Source of the DNA: Maylandia zebra
Taxonomy: Eukaryota > Chordata > Actinopteri > Cichliformes > Cichlidae
NCBI RefSeq assembly: GCF_041146795.1
Contig: NC_135176.1
Coordinates: 28,343,786 to 28,407,785 of the forward strand
Direction: 5' to 3'
DNA: 64,000 nucleotides
The number at the start of each line of letters is the position of its first letter. The first letter of the stretch is position 1. The position numbers and the translations under genes were made by a program. This document shows, in pieces, positions 50,293 through 62,183 of the stretch. A model generated the notes under the pieces. It did no database searches. It was not told the origin of the DNA and saw only the letters and a program-made list of their open reading frames with translations.

Positions 50293-53200
50293 CTTCTGAC
50301 CCTCTCCTGTCTTTTGCATTATAGATGGAGCTGCAATGCGAGCTGGTGTGCAGACAGGAGATAGGATCATTAAGGTTAGCTTCCTCATTTATTTTCTTCT
50401 TGCCTCTGGGATCAGCAAATGAACCTTAATGAGTCTAAAATACAAGAGCACATTAGCACCAATTTTTCCTTTGTTTTAAAACTTTTTTTTTATTTAGTTC
50501 CCCAAAATAAAGATTCAAATCCAGTTCTTATTTCTTAGGAAATCTGTATTTATTGTACACAATGGGATGGGTATCAGGCATGTTTTCAGAGTGGTACTTC
50601 TGCTCCAATGTAGTATCTGTACAGTAAACCTCACAGATAATGACAAAGGGATTAGGACTGTGTAGTAAGTTGAATGCAGGATGTTTTTGTCCTACTGTTT
50701 CTTGACTTTGGCACAAACATTTTCAATGTTTTCTCAAGGAGACATTGATAGTGTGCAATTTAAAATGCGCCACAAGTAGTTTAGTTAGGACTAAAAAAGG
50801 AGATGGATAGTTCCGTAAGCGGTGATGTGCATTTATTGGAATGATGGAGGCAGTAAGAGCAGCCGCAAGATGACCCAAAAGGAAAGAAAAATCAGGAACA
50901 GCATCAGAAGGGAAGCTGTGATGGAGGTGGGTTGCACAAAGGCTTGCAGATGTGCAGCAATTGTTGGACAGGCTGCTGCCTTGTTCACTGAGGGTTGCCA
51001 CAGTTTCTAGCTCCACATGCTTGATTTGGTGGATTTTTACACCAGATGCCCTTCATGATGCAACCCCAAAGGGATTTTTATGTTCTCCAGGGGTTATTAG
51101 GAAAGATAAAGTAGCTTAAATGGCGCTCCCTACGTGATTTGCTAATTTGATGCGTATAAGGGTGTCAGTTGAGCCATTAGGTGAGGTGGGCTGGCATTTA
51201 GATCAGCTGAGCTGCTGTTTGTGGCTGGATTTCACTTTGTACCTTCCTGAACTGATGCTGTGCTCGATTTTCAAACAATAGACAAATGAGAGCTACACAG
51301 AACAGTTTCATGCTTCATCACTCTTTCGCCTCTGCACAGCTGGGCAATCACAATGAGACGTGGTAATGACTGGACTGATGACTTTAGAAAGTTAAAAAGA
51401 ATCTATAGATTATTTGCACTGTAATAAAATATCAGAAAACCAACATGCAGTTCACAGTGTGACCTGTTCATGTTGTAAGTCCTGCTTTATCTCTATCCAT
51501 TTTCTTCCATCCCAGCTGTTTGTGTTTTTACTTTTCTTAGAAATATTATAAAAACAGGGTCTCACAACAGCTCACATGCTTTCTCCATGCTTTCTCCATA
51601 CTTTCCCATCTGATTTTTACTGGTCTATCAAAATAAAGGCTATAAAATGCCTGAAAAAGTACTATAAAAGCAACAGAATTAATAATAAAGTGATCAGCTA
51701 ACCAAATGTTTTTCAGCCACTTCAGCTTTGTGTCACAAAGCTTCTTCCCTGTTATGAATGCATGCATACATTTCTTGTGGCTCTTTTTAAACATGTTCAG
51801 AAATAACAAATGAGCCACTAAAAGCACAGTGAAGTCAGTGAGATGGACTGATGTCCACGGATAATTTTGATGTTGTCATGGGGTTTGTTTAGAATAACAG
51901 AAAAACAGAATGATGCCACATATAAACAGTGACTACCACGAATGAAATAAACAAAACAGTATAATTGTGGGTTTTAGGCTTTAAGGAACATATGTTGGTC
52001 AGTTGTAGAAATTCTTTGCTAATGCTTTTTGTCTTTGGACAGGTCAACGGGACCTTAGTTACACATTCAAACCACCTAGAGGTTGTAAAGTTGATAAGAT
52101 GTGAGTATGCTCTAATTATTTACATCCTTAGTTTGCTGTATCACATCTGTTGTGTTGTTTGTGATTTACAAGGCTCATTAAGAAGATATTATTAAGTCAA
52201 CATAAACATTAGTTGAGTTGTTTTAATCCTAAACTACATTTGAGCAAAAAGATCTTAAGTGACTTATCAGAAAAGATGAGACGTGTCAGCTAACATTGTA
52301 TTATTATATATAGACTCAAAGTCAAAACACTGCCTTTATAAGTTATTGCAGCATAAGTGCTACAGTTAGCAGTTCAAACAGCACATTATCTCATGACATA
52401 ACATATAAGCATACTTGCTCTGCAGATTGCTTATTGTTCCTCTAACGGTCTGACACATTGGGTTGTCTAAGCTGGTTCTGATGGCTTTTATATTCTCCCC
52501 TCCCTTCACCCTCCCTTCATTCCTTTCCCATGACTCCTCTCTGGCAGCGGGCTCCTATGTAGCCCTGACAGTGCTGGGGAGGCCTCCAGGGCTTCCTCAG
52601 ATCCCCCTGGAAGAGGAGAAGGAAGGGAACAAGGAAGGAGGAGACACTCTCTCAGCACCCCACTCACCTGCACTGTCAGGTGGGGAGCAAGGCAGCTTCT
52701 TGACCAGCAGCACACCCTGTAGCCCTCAGGACAACACCACATCCTCCTCTCTGTCTGATGGGGTAAGAAAGAGGAGAATCCTGTTGTAAGCTGTGTAAGC
52801 AGCGTCACATTTAAAGTGTGGATGAATGCAAAAGCGAGGATTTCTGCAAGTATGTCTAAGAGGGTGTATAAACTTCCATTAGCACAATAAGTGAACAACA
52901 CTGTATATATTTTTGAGACATAAACACACACAGCAAAAAAACTCAGCTGCTATTTTACTAATGAAATCACCGTTAACCTGTTATTGCAGGTCTCGTTGAA
53001 GGCGGGCGGGACTTTAGTAAACTGTATCAGATGATGGAAAAACCACAGTACCGCTAGAGGAAAATTAGCTTTGTTCTGCAATAAAGTATCACCCAATATG
53101 GTCACTGTAAACATTTTATGGGCCTTGACAAGTGAACGTAATGTTCCAGCCGCTAGATCGATCCATCAGGCTTTAAAGTTGTTTTTAAGTGCACTTACTT

Positions 53201-55301
53201 ACATTCTGAATGAGTAACTTGGCACAAATGATCCTCCAGAGGTTGTTCAGTTTAAATTATTACCAGAACAAAAATATGTAATGAAATAACACACGTACTC
53301 AAAAAGATAATAAGAATAATGTAATTTGTTATTATTTAAAGTAATTATAATACATGGTGAATTTTAAAAAAAATTTGAATGAAGGAGCTTTATACTCAGA
53401 TTAATGCCTCCTTCTGCTACAGCGGTGAAGTGAAACCTCAGTCCTCTGACACAATGTTATTTTTAACTGTGACAGGGTTCGTGATAAGCTTATCTGGCTG
53501 GTACAACCCATGCAGCTCATTATTTTTAATTAGCCTCATCGTTCCGGTCCATTTCAACCAACTTTTTACTGAAACTGCTGCAGGATGTCAGCAGTGTGTC
53601 CACCGCGTAACATCGAACGAGTCAAACTTTTTCTGCAATGTGCATACGATTTAGGGATTGTTGAAACTCTGGACTTTCGGCTTTCAATTTGGAAGTTATT
53701 TACTCAAATGCTCAAACTTCGACAGGATTACGTGCCCAATTATTATGTTTAAGTCACATTTTCCCCTGTCAGATTTTGTGTCTAGTTCAATTTAAATATA
53801 AGTAATCTCATTTTAGTCATACTTCTGGTTAATAAAACCAAATGAAATGGTTCAATTTTCCTTATAAAAGACCAGTATGTAACCAACCATTGCACTTAAG
53901 ATTTCCAAGCATCAACTTCCCATCATCCTACTGTCAGAAGGTTGTGGTCGTAAAATCCATCCACATCTAAAAAACTCTGGAAAAATTATAAAAGAATTTT
54001 GCAACCATGATATTCCGTGACTAGTTGGAGGTCCAGGGTCACTAGATGATCTTTAGTCTGTATGATCTTAATCATTTGTAACTGATAACAGTCTGAATGA
54101 ATTCATGCATACAGTTCCATATGTATGTGGACAATGACATGTTTCCTGCAGTTTTGCCCTTGTATACCACCAAAGTGACTTTTCAATCAAATGATCAAAA
54201 TGTGATTGAAGTGCAAATTTCCAGCTTTAACCCATGGACATCACAAAATGCTGTGTGTCCTCCTCAGTGCTACTCTGGTAGGTCTTTATTGCAGCCACCT
54301 TCAGTTTCTGCTTGTTTGTGGGTCTCTGTGCCTTCAGTTTTCTGCATGGTCTGTTGGGTTGAGGGCATGTGACTAACTTGGCCTTTGAAGAATATCCCTT
54401 TCTTTGCTTGAGAAACTCTTGGATTGCATTAGCAGTTTGCGTTGGCTCATTATCCATTTAAAATGTGAAGTTCTGTCCAATCAGTTTTGTAGCATTTGGC
54501 TGAATTTGAGCAGAGAGTACAGCCGCATACACATCAGAATTCATCCTGCTGCTTCTATCAGAAGTCACATCATCAAGAAACACTAGCAGTCTGGTTTCAA
54601 TGGCAGCCATACGAGCCCATGCCATAACGCCTCCTCCGCCGTGTTTCACTGTTAATGTGATATACTTTAGATCTCTTTCTCCATGTTCTTCTCTTCCCAT
54701 CGTTCTGGGTTATCTTGCTTTCATTTGTCCCAATATTTTTTTCCCAGATCTGTGCAGGCTATTTGAAATGTTCTCTGGAAAAGTCTAATCTGGCCTTCCT
54801 GTTCTTGAGTATAAACAGCGGATTGCACTTTGTTATAAGCCCTGCGTGTTTACACTCATGAAGCCATCTCTTGATTGTAGACTTTAACAATGATATGTCT
54901 GCCTCCTCCTTGAGAGTGTTCTGGACTTGGTTAGATGTGAGGGGATTTTTTTTTTTCTGTTGCTGCTGCCAGTACATTCCTTCTTTTTAAGAATGTACCA
55001 GAATGCTGATCTGGCAGGTTTTCTGTCTCTTTGATAGGTTTATTTTGGATTTTCAGCCTCCTTTGCTTGCATCGGCATCTTCCACCAAGCAGCTGTAAAA
55101 TGCAAGTTCAGCTTAATTTGTCACTGAATAAAAGAACATGAAACTGCTTGTCAATCAGTTGTCCAATTGCTTCTGAGCCTCTGAAAATGGGGGACTGTGT
55201 ATAAAAATGGCTGTAATTTCTAAACAGTTAATGCAATACATTTGTCAAAACCCCTCGAATTTATCAGTGAATGTTTGTACTTTAATCATGTCTTGATTGT
55301 T

Positions 55302-55348
<47 letters not shown>

Positions 55349-58300
55349 TCCTGAGGTGGTGTGGAGAGGCAAAATTAAACAAACAAAAAACAAAAGGTGG
55401 TGTCATGATCCAATAAAGGAATATATATACATGTATGTATATGTTTGTCTGAATTTCAGGAAGCAGCCACGGCTTCCTGGAATGGTGAGAATGAGGATGG
55501 AGACGGTGGGTCTCCTCCGAAGGAACAGACCTCACCCACACCGTGTGACAATGGCCCCCTGATCAATAACAACTCAGTGAGTACACCGACACATCAGAGC
55601 ATTTAATATGGTGCCAGTTGGTAATGACGATGTAGGCTGGTCATGTATGAGTCGATAAACAGATGTCAGAGGTGTTCTCGGTTCGGCTTTTGAACAGTTT
55701 TTTCAGTTTTATTCTGTCATTACTTTAAATGTTAAAGCTGATAAAATATGATAAAAGTTAGTTGATAAACTTGACTGAACATTAAGATTTTATATATTAT
55801 AAGAGCCCTCTTTTCTCGGCTGTAAAGTTAAATCAACACTTCAGGTATTTTCTGACCACTTATAGATTAAAAAAAAAAAAAGAATTAAAGTCACACTTTT
55901 CATTTTTACCTCTGAGTTTTTGAGCTGCTGCTGCTGAGCAAGGATTTTTGTTAATAATCTATTGTAGCAGTAACCACCATCTAATGTTAAACACATCACA
56001 AAGCCTTGCTGCTTACACAGACTCCTTTGTAATAACAGTCTTTTTATCACAGCTTCTAAAAATAGGAATTAAGTAGTGCTTTCCACTCTCAGGAATTTCC
56101 CAGTATTCAGCACCAGACTAAACAATCAATTTGGTTTAAGTGTTTTGTGTGTCATGTGTGTGTTAATGTGCATGCATCTGTGTCTGCATTAGGTTCACAG
56201 CAGCCCCCTCTTTGACACTGTGGGCTACAGAGGGACTCCCTGTCAGAGCCCAGACATTAGTCGGCGGGATGGCCTCAACATCTGCACATCGCCAGAGGCT
56301 GAGGATGCCGCTGACACAGTAAGATGCACACGCAAATTTGATTTGGTGTAAATTTGACATTAAACATGTTTAATTTCACATGAATAAAACTAGACAAGCA
56401 ATGACAATAGGCCCCACCCATAAATTAGCCAGAAGAGCCAGAAGTTATTATTTCTCCATCATCACAATATTCTATCAGTGTTATTAGCAATGCCTTGCAT
56501 GTTTGGTTAGCGAACTGCATGAGTTGAAAGTGTAGGAGTATAATGCAGAGACTCGCATCCCCTTTTTCCTCAGCTGCCATGTTGGAACCTTGGCAGGTGT
56601 ATGGTCATTTACAGCCACAAATGGCCATATTTACACTAAAGTCTGGAGTGCTTGTAAGCTTGGTTAGCAAGTTGCACAGACAAAGGGTACACTCATACTA
56701 ACTGAAGCACAAACTTCTTGGATGCTTTGCATCACAGAGAAAGCCCAAATATAATATAGTGGTTAGCACTGTTGCCGCACAGCAAGAAGGTCCTGAGTTC
56801 AATTCAATTCCCGGGTCTTTCTGTGTGGAGTTTGCATGTTCTCCCCGTGTTTGCGTGGGTTCCCTCCGGGTACTCCGGCTTCCTCCCACCATCCAAAGAC
56901 ATGCAGTTAGTGGGGATGGGTTAATTGGTTAATCCAAATTGCCCATAGGTGTGAATGCAGGAGTGAATGGTTGTCTGTCCCTGTGTGTTAGCCCTGCGAC
57001 AGACTGGCGACCTGTCCAGGGTGTACCCCGCCTCTCGCCCTATGACAGCTAGGATAGGCTCCAGCGCCCCCCGCGACCCTGAAAAGGATAAGCGGAAGCG
57101 AATGGATGGATGGATCTAACATATTATATTATATTATATTATATGTTAGATGATTCCAATAATGTGTTAAAAAAGGCACCAAGAGCACAAACATGGCTGT
57201 GAGTTTCAGTTCATTGCTAACAGGTGCTAGCAGAAAGCTAGCTAAAGTAGCTTTCTGCTAAAGTAGCTTTCTGCTACCAGCATCTTTGTTAGCATACCTT
57301 TCAATCAAAGCAGCCATGCCCAAACTTGAAGCAAAATCTAAACCAGTGATTTAAAGGAGTCACCCAGCATATGGTTGATACACAAGGGACAGCTCTTCAT
57401 TGTGACCAAATTGCTTTTCCACCCATCTATAGTCATGTTTTTAATGCTATTAAGTTTGCCCTATTAACACTTGACTGACTTGCTTTAGGAGGCAACCACA
57501 AATGCAGGTTATTTCTACATGAGCTTTATTTCAGCCTCAGGGGTTGTTGCTTCCAGAGACCCAGTGAAATGACTCTACTGAAGTGGATTTACCCTAGGAA
57601 GCGCTACTTTGATCTCTGTCTCCACCAGCTGAAGTTCTAGATGTTCATGCTCTTTGTCAGTTCAACTGAGAGGGTTGCTAATGTGCTTGCTCTTTGGGCT
57701 CGAAACTGCAAAAGTGCCATGCAATTTGGGTAACTTAATGGAGGACGTTTGCAGTACTTAAAAAAGAATTATCCTTGAACACATTTTATTTTTAATTTTA
57801 CAACGTAAAGTTGGTTCAGAGAGAAACAGGGGAAGGGAAAAACAGAAAGAAGGTTAAATAGAATTTTAGGGTGAGCTAAGGGCAAAACAGTGAATCAAAG
57901 AATATTAGAAAAAAATTTAATCACTAATTGCTTAAAAACAAGTCTCAACCCTAACTCCTTATCAGCAGGAAAAAAATAAAAAACAATAGATAACTAAATG
58001 CTCTGGTAAATGGATTCCTGGCAAGAGGTCAAGAGCAACAGTAAGGACATAGAACAGGAGGGAGGAAAAGCCAGTCATTTGGTTTTGGAAGCATGCCTGA
58101 AATAAAAACCAGTCAGTTGAGAAAAGAGAGACAAAGGTTACCCCTATAAGTTGTCCAAGGGGAAAGTGTTAAAAATATTTCTTGGGTTAAACTTAAGGTT
58201 AGGGTTCCTACATATGAAGAAGAAATTATTCCTTTGTCATGTGAACCTCTTTGTTTGACCCTGCACCTCAATTATATCACACAGCACCCCAATACCCAGT

Positions 58301-61300
58301 GCAGTGCGGGTAGCCCTCCTTACCTCGTAAACCCTCAGATTATTGGAGCAGAAGACGACTACTTTGAATCATCACAAGAACAGGTATCTGGCTAAATGTC
58401 TCTGATTTTTGGGTCACATGATCATCATCCGATCTAATAAATGGATGCTTTTCCTCAGATCAATGGCGAGTGTACCTGTTTCCAGAGTATTGAGTCGCTG
58501 AAGTCTCGGCCGGCACACCTCGCAGTTTTCCTCCACCATGTGGTCTCACAGTTTGACCCTGCTCCTCTGGTATAGCCACAAACACAGTACAAATCAGTGT
58601 GTGGTAATGCCTTTGCTGCCAATATCGTCTGAATCCATTGGTATCATCATTTGATACCAATATGAGGCCACTGCAGGCTGAAAATTAAAAGCATACATAA
58701 GTATATAGCAAGCATATGCGTATACTGTTTCCTAAAGTAGTAGCAAGGAATTTTAATTGTATTTAAACTTCATTTTACCAAACTTTCCGTGGACTTGTTC
58801 TTAGTCATTTTCTATTTTCACACTGCGTTCATGATTCACAACCACATACTCTATATATAAACTATATATAAAATGGGCCTAGCATCTGTGACAAAACATT
58901 GGTGATCACAACCCCAGCCGCTCCTACTGAAGATGTAAATCTTAAAAACAACTGTAACCATGGACTGTTGGTATGATAAATACACATTCAGTCCTATCGT
59001 GAGTCTTTACAGAAGCAGGAAAGTGAACTGACTAAAAATAAACTACAAAGAGCCTTTTTCATCATAACAAAGGAACATGTCACACAGTGCAACAGTGTGG
59101 CTCATTAATGTGTTTTTCAAAGTTTATCGACAACAATGGAGCTGGCTATTTAGCAGTATAAAGAGGCAACACTTGGTAGAAGAATGCTTTTGTTGTTTTA
59201 TGTCTTAAAAGCATAAAACATGTGAATGCAGTTTACACAGACATTATAGAAAAGTAATAAACCTTGCAGAAATGTGTTAACTATTGAGCTGTGAAACTAT
59301 TGGCAAGAAGGAAAATCTTGCAGACTAATGTAATATAAGATAAACCATTTCTTTGATTATACGAGTTCAATATGAACATAATTTAGTGTGTAAAGCAGTC
59401 TCAGTATCATGTATGAATATAAAACTCAGGGACCTAAAAAAGGGTTGCCAAGTTCTACTTTGTCATAAATGAAAGTGGGCCAAGGATTGAGCCCTGTGGA
59501 ACACCGCTGTTGACCTAAAGAGACAGTTTTCTCACGATGTTGTATTTTGTTCATGGTTTGAATAAGTAATGCAATTCATGAAATAAGAAGCTATGCAAAC
59601 ATGGACTAATAGAACCTAATAGAAAGGACTAACTGTATTTTCCCCCTATGGTTAGCTGTGTTATCTCTACGCTGATATGTACAAGCAAACCAACTCCAAA
59701 GAAAGTCGACGCTTCTTTATTGAATTACACACGCTATTCATGGATCGAACTGCAGTAAGTTGGTCTATTAGATTCTTTCTCAGTCAGTGTCTGTTCTTTG
59801 TGACAATTTTCCTGTTTTTGTTTTAAAAAAATAAAATAAAATAGTGTTCCTGTGTTGATGGGATTCTTAACTCTCCTTCTGTTGTCTTATCTAGAATCTT
59901 AAAGTGCCGGTGCCAGAGACCGTTTTGGCTGAGCTAGGTAAGGCATTAGAGGAATCCTCTAAAACAGAGGCTCCCAAAGTGTGGGGCCCCATTGCAGGGG
60001 GGAGCGCGGTATGAAAAAAAAAAAGAAGGCTTGGACACTGCTAGCATGATTGACAGGTTTTTGACGAGGCTCTCACACAAACGCAAAGCAGGAGCTGAAG
60101 CATCGCCAATTATGTTTCCAAACCAACTTCATTCTAAGCCAAAGACTAGAAAATATGGTGAAGCATATCTTCCCTTTGGCTTCACCTGCACAAGTGCCGA
60201 GGTAGGTCTCTGTAACAGAATTAGTTTCCATTGCGTCGGGAGCATGCGCTCGACAAACACGGACAAACAGTATCCCACATTCTTGATTTTTAGTTCACAA
60301 GCACTACTTGTAATGACTAACTACTCCTGACATTTTGGAGATGTTAGCCCTTTATACAGTAAAGTTACAGTGGGATCCAAATAATATCAGGCTGATCCTG
60401 CCACGATTTGTTTCCCCAGTTCAAACCACGCACAAACAGTATCCCACAGTTGTTTATGTTTTTTTGCACAGAGAGGCATTTTTTTGAGAAATGTATTGAT
60501 AGCAATGTTGAATATTATTACACAGGAAACTACACATAAAATAATCACACCGTGACGCCTCTGCCTTTCTAAATGGAGGGACAGTAACTGCGTGTGTATA
60601 TGTAAGCGTGTAAAACCTGAAGATTAACAGTATTTTGTCTCTATCTGCCATTCTGCAATTCATCTCACGTAAACAATAACGTGGCACACAGCGTGACGTG
60701 AAAAAAGACACATACCTTTGACGCTGCGTGACGAACTCTGTATTCCTCGTCCACACGGAAACGCAAAAAATGGCGTTTAAAAAAAAAATCTCAGTTTTCG
60801 GTGATTCGAAACGCCGTTTACGTGTGGACGAAAGGTCCGAACGCATAGAAACAGCTGCGTTTTCAAAAATACCCGTTTAAGTGTGGACACAGCGTAAAAG
60901 AGTTTGGAGATTATTTTATTACTACCTGTAATTTATTGCAGTTTACTTGTATTTGCTTATTTGTTTACTAATTGATTGAGGTGTGAAATAAACCTCAATG
61001 GAGTTTGAAAACAAAATGTGGGTGTGTGTGGCTGGAGGATGTGTTTGTGCGGGCGGAGGGTGTTTAGGTGGTGGTGGGGGCGAACATTTTTCTTGTAAAA
61101 CAAAGATTTTACTTCACACATACTGTGCATGTCGCTTTGAAAAGTTAAAATCTGAACTCCACTTTTTTTGTGCCGGAGTTTGGAAGTAGAAGATGTAGTC
61201 AGAAGACAACAAGCTTAATGAATTACACTGTCCACCTCTGCTGCTTGGGGCCTAATAAGCAAACTGATGCTTGAAGCAGTTTAACAAAGAGTTTATTATA

Positions 61301-62136
61301 CACAAAAACTAAGACCACAAAATTATTATTATTATTTTCAGGAAAGTGTTTGTGTGTGAGTGAGAGAGATTAAGAAACTCCAATTTCATGCAAATTCATG
61401 AAACCTTGAGAAATGAAAAAGGTAAACTGAGCATGAGCATGATTGACTGGTAAATATGGATAAATATCATGCAATTTATTACTGTTATTTCTTATGTAGT
61501 GTGTAAGATATTCGTTGTATCTGGGTGTTAGTCTCAGGGGTAGCAGTCTAAGCAGAGACGTCCAGACTGGCTTTTCCCCATCCACTTCCTCCAGCTTTGT
61601 CAGAGTGGTACAGAGGTGTTCCCATGACAGCTGAGACATGTAATCTTTCCAGCGTGTCTTGGGCCAGATAACCTTACCTAGGAGGCATCCAGGATGCAGA
61701 TGCCCAACCCACCTGAAATAACTCATTTATTCACTGTGCCCACAGTTTGTGGCTGTAGGTGAGGGTAGGAACGTAGATCGACCGCTCAGCTCACTCTTCA
61801 CAACAAGAAACTGGTACAACATCCTCATCACTACTGACATCGCACCAATCTGTGTGTCAGTCTCACACTCCCACTCGTAAATGAAATATGTTTGAAAGCT
61901 TCAGAGAAAATAAATCAATTCTAATAACTTGGGGTATTTGACAGTATTGGCTACCGTTCTGATATCATCGATTGCAGTGGCTGAAAACAGGCTCTACGAC
62001 AGCAGAAACAAAGAACATGTGTATCACATACGCGACCCGTCATATTAGGGTTTAAACCTGATTCCTTTAATAAATTATAAATGTTTTTTTTTTCCCATTT
62101 AATTTGTGAATTGGATGCTTTGGGTTTGAATATTTT

Positions 62137-62183
<47 letters not shown>

